NCBI RefSeq assembly: GCF_000340215.1
Contig: NW_006921537.1
Span: 4,533,947 to 4,597,946 of the forward strand
Source: Pseudocercospora fijiensis CIRAD86
Lineage: Eukaryota > Ascomycota > Dothideomycetes > Mycosphaerellales > Mycosphaerellaceae
DNA length: 64,000 nucleotides
Reading direction: 5' to 3'
Made by a program: the position numbers and the translations under genes. Position 1 is the first letter of the stretch. Each line of letters opens with the position of its first letter. Of this stretch, positions 26,059-34,805 are shown one piece after another. The notes beneath the pieces are model-generated. The model was given only the letters and a program-made list of their open reading frames with translations. It ran no database searches and was not told the DNA's origin.

Positions 26059-27862
26059 ATGTGGTATCACGTCTCCGAACCTAATTCGTATCTCGCCGTG
26101 ACTGGCGCAGGCATCGAAAATGTTGTCATCGCGAAGAAGAAGTTCATTATGCCTTTCCAGAAGGTCACGAAACTCAGTATCACGCCATTTGACTTCAGCA
26201 TGTCACTGCAAGCCATGACCAGCGAGAAACTGCAATTCTCCCTTCCGGCAGTCTTCACCATTGGCCCCGAGGACAATCTCGATTCTCTTACAAAGTATGC
26301 GGTGCTTTTGACTGGGGATAGTGACGGACAGGTCTACACCAAGGGCGGCATGGTTGCTACTGGCCGAAATCACGTGCAAGACATCATCAAGGGAATCATC
26401 GAGGGCGAGACGAGATCGATTGTTTCAAACATGACAATGGAGGAATTGTGAGTTCATCTTAGGGGGTGTACTCGACGTTGGCGAGGACGGTCTTTCGACA
26501 AAAGCTCCAGTGTCTCGGATTCAATAGACCTCCTGTCAGTGGTCTCCCACAAAAAATGTCCGAGTTACAAAGGCGTATGTCCAGACCTTCTCGCCAATTG
26601 GCGGAGCACCCTTCCTCTGACCATGGAAGGGATCAAAATTGACTCTCTAGATTTATAGGTTCAACAATCGACGAATCTTCAAGCAGCAGGTCATCGAATG
26701 CGTCCAGAAGGAGCTCGATCAATTCGGTATGAAGGTGTATAATGCGAACGTCAAGGAGCTGCAGGACATGGGTGACAGCAAGTACTTTGAGTCTCTGGCT
26801 CGGAAAGCTCACGAAGGCGCTCAAAGCCAAGCTCAAGTCGACGTTGCCAATGCCCGCATGATTGGTCGCGTTGGTGAAGCAGAGAAGGAGGGCGAAGCCA
26901 AACAGCGCATCGCCAAGATCAACGCCAATACAGCCGTGCTCGAGACAGAGCGTAAAGTTGAAAAGGCCAACGCAGATCAAAAGCTGCGAAGCCGAGAAAT
27001 CGAGATCTCTCGAGCCCTGAACATCGAGCAAATCGCGGCCCAGCGCGCTGCTGAACAACGCGATGCCGAACTACAAAAGGATGTCGAGCAGAAGCGTGCA
27101 GAGATGGAGCTGGAGCGTCTTCGAGCCACCACAGTGACACAGGCCAAGATCGCAAAAGAATCTGCACAAGAGAAAGCCGACGCAGATCTTTACACTCAGA
27201 CCAAGAAAGCCGATGCCCAGCAATACAACCAAAAGGCCGAAGCCGAAGCTATCTACTACCGTTCGGCACAGGACACCGATGCCGCGAATTACAAGCGCAC
27301 CAAAGACGCCGACACCATGCTCGCAGCTCGCGAGAAAGAGGCACAAGCCATGTACCTCATGAAGGAACGTGAAGCTCAAGCCATGTACATACAGAAGGAA
27401 AAGGAGGCCGAAGCCATGTACCTCACTCGCGCTCGTGAAGCCGAAGCAGCATACATGGCGCGCAAGAAAGAGGCGGACGGTCTTAGCGAACTCAGCAAGG
27501 CTTATGGTGCTCTCGCGGACGTCATGGGCGGGCCTCAAGGTCTGATGCAGTTCCTCATGCTGCAGAATGGGACCTACGAACGACTCGCGGATGCCAATGC
27601 CAAAGCTATTCATGGTCTGCAGCCTAAGATCAATGTCTGGACTACCGGCAATGACCAAGGTGCGAATCAGAGTATGGCACCGATTCAGAATCTCTTCAAG
27701 TCGATTCCTCCACTCTTCAGCACGATTCAAGACCAGACCGGCATGACGCCGCCCGCTTGGATGGCGAATATACCGCAGCAGTCTCAGGAGGGTGGTGATA
27801 TGAAGGTGGCGAAGAGAGAAGAAGTAAGGCATGATTCGAAGGGGATCAATGGGCACAAGTGA
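26059..27862 (+). CDS. Flotillin/reggie-like SPFH protein (two exons)
   Basis: Exon 1 is 26,059-26,447 and exon 2 is 26,659-27,862. The intron is 211 bp (GTGAGT..TTATAG). Splicing restores MEELFNNRRIFKQQV, a conserved flotillin stretch, and gives 530 residues. The first 190 or so form the SPFH/band 7 domain, starting MWYHVSEPNSYLAVTGAGI, and lack a signal peptide or clear membrane span, as in flotillins, which attach to the inner leaflet. Residues about 195-440 are a long Ala/Glu-rich coiled coil. Near its end are four tandem 11-residue repeats of the form EKEAQAMYLMK, a pattern that should extend the hairpin. A Gly/Pro-rich tail follows. The role in membrane microdomains is known from the family, not shown here. 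Confidence 0.93.
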
Positions 27863-27875
27863 GGCGGTATTTGAT

Positions 27876-28130
27876 CTAGTCTCGTGGATATAGCTCATGC
27901 TTCTGTTTTGTCCAGTGCTTTCTATATGGGCGGGGTTTGATACGCTGTAGAATGTTTTGGGCCCTGACTGGTTGGTAGCTCGGGAAGATGCTGAATAGCA
28001 TTGCAACTGCGCCCCAGATCAAGGCTATCACATTGACGGTAGAGCCCGGGAATGTCGGCACGTATCATTTCTTTTTCGGTAGACAGACACCGGCACGACT
28101 CACCCCACCTCCCCATACTGAAATACCTTC
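27876..28130 (-). pseudogene. Relic of an APC-type amino-acid permease (C-terminal fragment)
   Basis: On the minus strand, at about 27,950-28,045, the frame reads VNVIALIWGAVAMLFSIFPS and then YQPVRAQN. This is the last membrane region of fungal amino-acid/GABA/choline permeases, where the family normally continues NMNY. Here it runs into unrelated sequence (ILQRIKPRPYRKH). Slightly upstream (about 28,095-28,130), in another frame, GRYFSMGRWGE matches the short loop that precedes this helix in the family. The rest of the roughly 500-residue transporter is missing. Remnant, not a gene. Confidence 0.65.
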
Positions 28131-28560
28131 CCGCGTGCCGGCGAAGGAAATGAGGCTACCGATCGATCATATCAGCACCAATGATGGATGGCACGCGTCG
28201 GAGAGGATGGTGCCGCACGCACTCGCTGAAGAACAGACACGGCGGTCCCGCAATGGTCAATGCCGAGGCGACGAGCGTGGCCAGCGCGTCCCATGGAGCG
28301 AGCCATGAGCCAGACCAACCACGCTCCCAGAGACCACACAGTATTGAAGCCTTCCCTCCGCTCCTCCGTCTCGCCCGGCTTCACCATGGATGGGCGCTGC
28401 GGGCTCCCAGGGCATGTCGCCATGCGTGGTGACGGCGTGGTCCGCGGAAACATCTCCGCCCCGCCATCATCATCAATCAGGCCAAGCCGCGCGCTCCTCG
28501 CGTGCCGACGATCTATCTCCCTTCTCCCTCCATCGTCCAATGCCGCCGCATCCACTGCAC
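28131..28560. other. Gap between two gene relics
   Basis: GC-rich DNA with several overlapping open frames on both strands, none of which I can recognise. It lies between the permease relic, which reads leftward, and the amine-oxidase relic, which reads rightward, so it may hold decayed parts of both genes and their old shared promoter. Confidence 0.4.
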
Positions 28561-28858
28561 CAGCTTTCTCTGCAATCACTCTCGCCAACTACGAATACAT
28601 CTTTGCATACACGTTCAACCAGTCCGGCGGCATCGACATCGAGACTCGTTGACGCATAATCCAAGAGTTGAGGACTGGCCTGTGATGCCGGTGGAAATTC
28701 ATCAGATTAATCTTAGATCCGCCGACTTTTTTGAGGCTAATCCGAGTATCGATGTGCCATCATCGAACAGGAATTTGGCGAGCGAGCTTGCTATCAGAAA
28801 TGGGGAGCAGGTTCATGGGAATAGATGTTGCAATGGGAATGGAGCCAATGGACATTAG
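28561..28858 (+). pseudogene. Relic of a copper amine oxidase with internal deletion
   Basis: The + strand frame at about 28,565-28,652 reads FSAITLANYEYIFAYTFNQ and then SGGIDIETR. This contains the NY(D/E)Y motif in which the first Tyr becomes the topaquinone cofactor of copper amine oxidases. It stops at 28,651. In the next frame, from about 28,648, the sequence continues LTHNPRVEDWPVMPVEIHQI and then NLRSADFFEANPSIDVPSS, which is the C-terminal tail of the same family. Roughly 200 residues that normally separate the two blocks, including copper-binding histidines, are absent, and so are about 400 residues upstream. The join makes a frameshift. This is a deletion-type relic, not a splice variant. 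Confidence 0.82.
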
Positions 28859-28961
28859 AGATGGGATAGTCACACTCAGATTCTTGTGCGAACCAAAGGC
28901 GGTGCAATTGAATGCATGCTTGAAGCAAATGGTCCGCATCTCGCCACGCCAATCGTCGTAT

Positions 28962-29690
28962 TCACAGGTTCTCCTCTTCGATAAGCACTGTCTTCTCCAG
29001 CCCTTCCCTCCACGCCCAGTACCCAGACTCTGAGTCCGGCTCCCGCAAACGATCCATGATCTCACCCATAGGCATCGATGGCACGATCCCGAGGTGATGA
29101 GGTGAACTGACGTCACAGACATTGACACTCGCAGGTGGATACGAAGCATACATTCTACGCCAAGACGCGTTTGCGTATGCTAATGCTGAGCTGGTACTGT
29201 GAGTCCGAACGACAGGCAAGCAGACATTGGTTGCGACGAATGGTCGTGTGTGTTTCCTGGGCGCGCGATGATATAGATACCCTTTCCTTTGCATCCAGTC
29301 TCGCCATGATTCGTCCCCGTATAGCATTATCGCCTCCAGCCGTTGATAGTCGGCGTCCTGACTATAGAGCTTCCCAAACCACGGATAGATGCGCCGGTCC
29401 ATCCACCCTTTGATGTCCTCGGGCTGAAACATGCTTTCGATCAGTGGGTTCAATCGCCGCACCTGCTCGTTGTGGTCTCGCGGGCTTGACTCGGATTCTA
29501 AGAAGAGCGCTTGTCTAATTTGCTTGGAGCTCAGTATGGTGTCTCGGAATTGCGTGCTAACACGCTGGGCGAGAAGGAGGTCGAGTGCCGGCAAATGGAG
29601 AAGTATCAGCTCGAGCAGTTCTGGCACGTTGAACGTCCTCGCCGCAGCAGCACCGAGGATTGTAGCATTGTAACCGTCGGTCAGTGACAT
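28962..29690 (-). CDS. F-box domain protein
   Basis: With the ATG at 29,690 the product is 242 residues. The F-box lies at about 19-65 (FNVPELLELILLHLPALDLL, then LAQRVSTQFRDTILSSKQIR) and would bind Skp1 in an SCF ubiquitin ligase. The rest contains Trp-rich stretches such as YPWFGKLYSQD and ANASWRRMYASYPP, a pattern common in Pezizomycotina F-box proteins. No WD40 or LRR substrate module is visible, so the target is unknown. The frame stays open upstream to about 30,011, with another ATG at 29,795, but that extension is low-complexity and lacks an ATG at its end, so I preferred the start close to the F-box. Confidence 0.85.
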   Translation of the reverse strand: MSLTDGYNATILGAAAARTFNVPELLELILLHLPALDLLLAQRVSTQFRDTILSSKQIRQALFLESESSPRDHNEQVRRLNPLIESMFQPEDIKGWMDRRIYPWFGKLYSQDADYQRLEAIMLYGDESWRDWMQRKGYLYHRAPRKHTRPFVATNVCLPVVRTHSTSSALAYANASWRRMYASYPPASVNVCDVSSPHHLGIVPSMPMGEIMDRLREPDSESGYWAWREGLEKTVLIEEENL

Positions 29691-30087
29691 TGCGTCGCCA
29701 CGCTGTATGTCCAAACGACTTTTGTCAGGCAAAGTCGCAAGTGGGTTGGCTACGCCATCAATTATTGTAGAAGGGCCAGACGGAAGATCACGCATTGGAG
29801 CTCGAGCGCATGTCGTGTCGGTCGCTTCCGCAAACCTGCGAGGCGAGCCTGATTTCGTTCCGACCAGCGGCGCTTTCAAAGTTTGCTTCGATTTTAGGGC
29901 GTTCGCGCGATGGGCGATGGGCGATCGAGGTTGATCATTGCAGCAACCTTGGTGCCTGGAGTTGCTATCGTCCTGGGTGCAGGCGCCGGTGGTTTGCGAC
30001 TTATTGTGCACCGACTAATGGAAAGGACGAAGGATACAAACGTCATCCCTGCTGTCGCCGGCCGCGCCTCCTCACATGCAAGTGCCC
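29691..30087. other. F-box upstream region / PPR 3-prime UTR
   Basis: About 400 bp between two minus-strand genes. The F-box frame stays open through most of it without a convincing start. It must contain the F-box promoter. Nothing else seen. Confidence 0.5.
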
Positions 30088-32616
30088 TCAGGGCGTCACA
30101 GTCCGGTCGATTTTGAACCTCTTCCGACCACTTTCCGCGTCGACTTCGTAGCCGATCTTCTCCAGTTGTTCCCAGACAGCAGGATATTTATCCTTCGCCC
30201 ACTCCTCAATCTCAGCTTGCTTCAAATGGCTTTGTCCGCCATCATACAAACTTCCCACTAGAAATCCATCGACCTCGAGCTCGTTGTTGGCCTCAGCTTC
30301 CTCGATGGTCTTAAAGGCAAGCTCGTTGTCGCCATTGCCGGCTAAAGCTGCTGCGTATGAAGCCCACATACTCTGATCAAGATCCACATTCATCTTCCGT
30401 AATCTCTCCCATAATTCCTTCGCTTTCAGGTCCCCGAAAGGAGCCTTCTCGCAGGCTCGTAGCACAACGTGAATGCTATTGAACGTCGGTCCTTCTTTGC
30501 TGGATACAATATCGCTCCAGAAGTTGATCGCCTTTCGCGGCTGCCCACACGCAGTATACGCAATTATAAGTGCGTTGGTGAGATAGGTGTTGACGTCGAT
30601 GTTAAAGTCCAGCTTGAGCTGATTGTGAATGACCTCCAGGCTCTCAAGATCCCGGAGCTTTGCAGATCCTAGGAAGGCGGCCACGTAAGTGTCCACAGTA
30701 GGCATGGTATCAGCGCGAGTGTGTTTCCGCATCTCTTGGAAGACATTGACTGCCATGTCCGGTCGCTCTCGGTCAAAGAAGTTCTTCATAATGTCTGTGC
30801 GTGGCTCTCGGGGCGTATCTTCGAAAATCTTACATATCACCGAATAAGCATCCCACGAGCGTGAGGTCGGCGTGTTTGAGTCCAAACAGAAAGCAAGGAT
30901 GGCATCTCTGACTCTGTCTCGATCAGCTGCAGAATAGTGGTACGCATGGGTATTGAGCAGGTCCACAACATCGTGTATTTCGTCGCGGTTGAGATGCAAT
31001 AGAGCTAGGGTCGAGACAGTTTCTGCCTCGAACCGTGCTCGTCTGTCTGACAGGTCCATGGCAACATTCATGATGGTGTCAAAGCTGTGCCGCTTTCCTC
31101 TGCATAACGCCACGATGAGTCTATTGACCGTAGGCAGGTCTTGATCGGAAGAGGTGTCCATTGATTGAAGATTCTTGTAGGCGATCAGGGCGCCGTCCAC
31201 ATCATTGATCTTCAGTCGATATTCCATTTGAAGTTGATACGTGTACGCGTCAGGCTCTATTCCTTTCGATTGGCCCAAACCAATGAAGCGTTCGGCCAGA
31301 TATGGATCGGACTTAGAGGTGGCGTATTCGACTAGCTTGTTGATTGTGAAAATATCAGGCACTCTCCACTGCTCCGGGTCAGAGATTTCCCCATTCATCT
31401 TTTCCATGACACCAAACATGCGACCAATCTCGTCTGCCCCTTTTCCAGTCCCAGCAGCCCAGACGAAGATAGCATCCCAGACACTTTTCGGGGGAATGCC
31501 AGTCGTCGCTTGTCGCACAGCTTGGTGCCCGAACTCAAATTCTTTATGCTCCAGACACCATTGAAGCACGCGATGTAGATCTATGCCCACGGATTCGGCC
31601 GTACTGCGGTCGAGGCTTTTCGACTGGAAGCTGCGCCAGAGCTCTGCAAACCACGATTTAATATCGACTAGCCGATTTCGATGTATCGAAAGGCGCAGCA
31701 TGACTGAGGCAATCGGGACTTCTTGCTGGTTGAACCAAGAACGCTCTCGCACCATGCGAAGTGTCTCGTGTGCCCGGGGCTCGTCATTTTCAATCACGAA
31801 TCCGATCAAGACTTGGATCCACATGCGTTGGATTGGGCCTTCACTCATCTCGTTTGTCGTGGCCCGATCACGTTTTCCGCTATCCGAAGCAACAGGCCCT
31901 TCAACCTCGAGACCGAAGCGATTGCCCTCTATATCCATCGTCACCTGCCTCGCTTCAATGGCCCGTCCCGAATGCGCAAGCATACTGACATACGTGCACT
32001 GGATGGCACGGTAAACGGGCGTTGACTGTTGAGGGGTGAGAGTAGCAATGAGATACTTCACGAAGTCCAAGTGAGCCAACGACGGCGTTCTCTCGCTCCT
32101 GCTTAATACTGTGGCCACGCGTTCCATAGACTTCTGGTCCAAATACTTGGGGCCAGTCGGACCGCCGTCAGTTCCAGTTGTAGATGATTCGGACAAGAAG
32201 CGCAGGGCTCGCAGGACCAGTTCTGCCTGGGTGTCGCTCATAGCTTGAGTCTTCTGCTTCTCTTTGTGTTTGAAAAAGACGCTTAAAGCGTCTTTAATAT
32301 CGTGTGGCGGTGGAAGTCGAGCTCGCATTCTTTGCAGCTTTGCAAGCTGCATCATGTCTTCTATGCCGGGGTCGATATCTGCTTCCTTCGCGGTGCTCGT
32401 TTTGGCGCCAAACATGCCCAACTTGAGGAAGCTTCGATGCTGCTGACGAGCGATGTTGCGCGAGGCATTGTGTCGTAGCGGAGGCACGAAATGATTGTGT
32501 GTCGCTGGTCTGGTCGTGCTGTATGCGTGTGCCTGTCGTCTCAGGCAATCTCTGTGTAGAATGGGCTCGTTGGCAAGTATTCGCCGGCAAATGTGGCGGC
32601 TTAGGTGGGAGGGCAT
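30088..32616 (-). CDS. Mitochondrial PPR protein, CIA84-like (complex I assembly)
   Basis: A single-exon protein of 842 residues. The N-terminus (MPSHLSRHICRRILANEPIL, then HRDCLRRQAHAYSTTRP) is Arg/Ser-rich without acidic residues, a typical mitochondrial presequence. From about 120 onward the protein is helical and contains degenerate pentatricopeptide repeats, for example EPDAYTYQLQMEYRLKINDV followed by DGALIAYKNLQ, and PTVDTYVAAFLGSAKLRDLE. Length, presequence and tail (ELWERLRKMNVDLDQ, then WAKDKYPAVWEQLEKIGYE) resemble fungal complex I intermediate-associated protein 84, an assembly factor for the NADH dehydrogenase membrane arm. The CIA84 assignment is from memory of the family and less sure than the PPR call. 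It shares a 220 bp promoter with RSM18, another mitochondrial gene. Confidence 0.85.
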   Translation of the reverse strand: MPSHLSRHICRRILANEPILHRDCLRRQAHAYSTTRPATHNHFVPPLRHNASRNIARQQHRSFLKLGMFGAKTSTAKEADIDPGIEDMMQLAKLQRMRARLPPPHDIKDALSVFFKHKEKQKTQAMSDTQAELVLRALRFLSESSTTGTDGGPTGPKYLDQKSMERVATVLSRSERTPSLAHLDFVKYLIATLTPQQSTPVYRAIQCTYVSMLAHSGRAIEARQVTMDIEGNRFGLEVEGPVASDSGKRDRATTNEMSEGPIQRMWIQVLIGFVIENDEPRAHETLRMVRERSWFNQQEVPIASVMLRLSIHRNRLVDIKSWFAELWRSFQSKSLDRSTAESVGIDLHRVLQWCLEHKEFEFGHQAVRQATTGIPPKSVWDAIFVWAAGTGKGADEIGRMFGVMEKMNGEISDPEQWRVPDIFTINKLVEYATSKSDPYLAERFIGLGQSKGIEPDAYTYQLQMEYRLKINDVDGALIAYKNLQSMDTSSDQDLPTVNRLIVALCRGKRHSFDTIMNVAMDLSDRRARFEAETVSTLALLHLNRDEIHDVVDLLNTHAYHYSAADRDRVRDAILAFCLDSNTPTSRSWDAYSVICKIFEDTPREPRTDIMKNFFDRERPDMAVNVFQEMRKHTRADTMPTVDTYVAAFLGSAKLRDLESLEVIHNQLKLDFNIDVNTYLTNALIIAYTACGQPRKAINFWSDIVSSKEGPTFNSIHVVLRACEKAPFGDLKAKELWERLRKMNVDLDQSMWASYAAALAGNGDNELAFKTIEEAEANNELEVDGFLVGSLYDGGQSHLKQAEIEEWAKDKYPAVWEQLEKIGYEVDAESGRKRFKIDRTVTP

Positions 32617-32836
32617 TGTTGCGGTTGTTGATCAATGTAGTCCGTCTGTAGTCCGCATCCTTTCACATCACAAACAGTCCTGAGTCCTCTCTGTCGATGT
32701 ATAATCTCCTCCGTGGAACTGCATGCATGAAATGTCTTGGCATTGCCGCGTCGCCGCAGAGGATCGACGTCTGGCGGCTTCACATCATCATGCCTCATGT
32801 CGCGCGTGCGTACGAGACCATCGGCACACAGCAATC
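32617..32836. promoter_or_regulatory. Divergent promoter of two mitochondrial genes (PPR / RSM18)
   Basis: A 220 bp interval between outward-facing start codons of a mitochondrial PPR protein and a mitoribosomal protein. Co-expression is inferred from the shared interval. No factor site was recognised. Confidence 0.5.
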
Positions 32837-33672
32837 ATGTCGCTCGAACACGCATTCACACGACTTTCCATCAGGCCGTCGTCGGTATGTCGCCAATGCC
32901 GTCGAAGTCTGGCGACGAGCTCGCAACCGCAACAGCAACAGCAACCGCAGAATCGACGCCAAAGCGCGACTGCAGCCTTCGCTGGTAATTCCGCTGCCTC
33001 TGCCATGGAAACATAGCAAAGCCGTGCCGGCGCGTACTGATCAGCCCAGATCTCCTGCAAAGCAACCGCAATCAGACGCAAGCCCAGGCTCACACTGCCG
33101 CACCAACACCCACACCAGCCTCGCTCTCCTCCCCTCAAGCCCCGCTCCGAGCCAGCGCATCGCCATCGACCGCCTTCCTTAATACTCCTTCCCCGACATC
33201 GACCGCCGGCTGGAGCATGATGCAAGACGCCGTCAAGACTGCGACTCAAGCCCGCAAGGAAGCTGCGCAGCGGCAAATGCTCCTCGACCAAGAACGCGGC
33301 TGGAACCGCCAAGACCTCGAACGGCAAGCCTCTCACCGTCGCTGGAAAGCCGGCGATGTATACGCGCCGCACGATCTGACAGGTGTCGAAATGGCAAAGT
33401 GGAAGAAGCTGCGACGGAAGCCGAAACCGCGCTACGATGTCATTGATCGATTAGGACTGAACCCGCTGCATCACTATAAGAATTTCTCCATCATGAGCGA
33501 GTATATGACCGAGATGGGCAGGATTAGGCATAGCAATGATACCAATTTGAGGCCGGTGAATCAGAGAAAGATGGCCAAGGCGATCAGAAGGGCGGTAGGC
33601 TTGGGAATACTGATGCCCGGCACGCATAGACATCCGGAGATTTTGAGGATTGACATGAATCCAGGGAGGTAA
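32837..33672 (+). CDS. RSM18: Mitochondrial small ribosomal subunit protein bS18m (two exons)
   Basis: Exon 1 is 32,837-32,984 and exon 2 is 33,050-33,672. The 65 bp intron runs GTAATT..CCCAG with TACTGAT as branch-like sequence. I chose the acceptor at 33,049 because only it joins the two frames. The product is 256 residues. The N-terminus MSLEHAFTRLSIRPSSVCRQ is a mitochondrial presequence, followed by a Gln-rich and a Ser/Pro/Ala-rich linker. The bS18 domain covers about 175-247 (PRYDVIDRLGLNPLHHYKNF, then RPVNQRKMAKAIRRAVGLGI, LMPGTHRHPE), the rRNA-binding fold of the 37S subunit. Confidence 0.93.
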
Positions 33673-33791
33673 TAGAAGAAGTTCTAACGCGTTGAACCGA
33701 ATGCATGTGACTGCCTTGGCGCACAATATCAATTCTTCGCTACTTCATCCAACCACACATTGTAGGCCCCGATGGCACATCTCGCCACAAA

Positions 33792-34237
33792 ATGATGTCC
33801 GGAGGTCTAGCTCAACGCGTCTATACTCCTCTCCGCTTCACAGACTTAGATTCTGAGTTGCCACCACTCAGCAAGTGCGACGGCCAGCTTCCCAGCCATC
33901 TGAGAAGCCAGCGATGTCGACTGTACTTACAATCATGGAAAGCAACAGGGTGACATGGTTCTGATCGAAGGAGGCCACTTCGCGAGGTGGGCAGTGGTTG
34001 CGCCATTTCAGCGTCATGGCTGTTGAGAGGGAAATGGATTACATGAACCTATTCAAGTTCACGCTGCACGATCATGACAGCGTTAGTCACGAGAGACTGG
34101 AGATCCGCATTCCTCCACACTTGAAGCGGGAATGGAAGTCAAAGATCTTTGATCATGTCGAGGAGGTCAACAGGCAGGGAGGCGCGGAAGGCTTGACTGG
34201 GGAGAGAATTGTGGATGCGATCATGGCAAAACCATAG
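33792..34237 (+). CDS. Small hypothetical protein (two exons)
   Basis: The proposed gene has exon 1 at 33,792-33,949 and exon 2 at 34,012-34,237, with a 62 bp intron (GTGACA..TTTCAG). The join keeps frame (LYLQSWKATG-VMAVEREMDY) and gives 127 residues. Exon 2 encodes a well-composed charged segment (NLFKFTLHDHDSVSHERLEI, then RIPPHLKREWKSKIFDHVEE). No domain, signal peptide or membrane span is recognised. A second in-frame ATG lies three bases after the first. The donor is not the strongest consensus, so the exon 1 assignment is an inference; exon 2 alone could also be a relic. The stop lies 67 bp from that of the opposite gene at 34,305. Confidence 0.45.
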
Positions 34238-34304
34238 TGAGGGATGCAGGATCAGAATGAGCAAGGCGAGGACAAGGCGGCCATATCCATCGGCGAGCTG
34301 TGGA

Positions 34305-34772
34305 TCAAGCGCATTGTCGAGCCGCGTCCCGCGGATGGACATCACATGGCTCCTGAACTGAGCCTGTGGTAGGCTTCATGAAGTCTCTAGGACTGACCAT
34401 AAAAGTGCTGCGGGTGGAGGGATCGTCAAGCGGCAATTCGGGCAACTGTATGAGCCAGCTTTCGACCCATCGACTGCCAGTCTTGCCATTTTCTTCTGTT
34501 TCGGCGCCATTTTCAATACCCTGGTTGATTAGACCATTCGTTTCAGCGCGCGACGGGACATCGTCACTATATGCTGCATTGAGTCGACAGTAAACGGCTC
34601 GAAAATTGATAATTGTTGCAAGACATGCAGAAGTGAGGTCGGACGGAGCGCAACTCCTCCAATTGTCTTGGCGCTTACCAAAGCAACCTTGCCTCGGCAA
34701 GCACCACCTCAAGATGAGGGCCACCATGCCTATCATTGCCGACGAGTCAGAAACAAGATGTAACCGCTGCAT
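34305..34772 (-). CDS. Small hypothetical protein, possible signal peptide (two exons)
   Basis: The proposed gene has exon 1 at 34,679-34,772 and exon 2 at 34,305-34,573, with a 105 bp intron (GTAAGC..ATGCAG), in frame, giving 120 residues. The unspliced frame is also open (155 residues), so splicing is optional. The N-terminus has a hydrophobic run (MIGMVALILRWCL) followed by a possible cleavage region, but charged residues lie within it. The C-terminal half reads SRWVESWLIQLPELPLDDPS. No family recognised. The ATG lies only 33 bp from the carboxylase start on the other strand, which is unusually tight. Confidence 0.35.
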   Translation of the reverse strand: MQRLHLVSDSSAMIGMVALILRWCLPRQGCFGKRQDNWRSCAPSDLTSACLATIINFRAVYCRLNAAYSDDVPSRAETNGLINQGIENGAETEENGKTGSRWVESWLIQLPELPLDDPSTRSTFMVSPRDFMKPTTGSVQEPCDVHPRDAARQCA

Positions 34773-34805
34773 CCATTCCGGGTACTCTTGGACATCCAGG
34801 TAAAC

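Noticed and set aside
28172..28652. Overlapping frames of 130-138 codons on both strands
   Set aside because: GC-rich composition keeps frames open; apart from the amine-oxidase relic no recognisable protein was seen.
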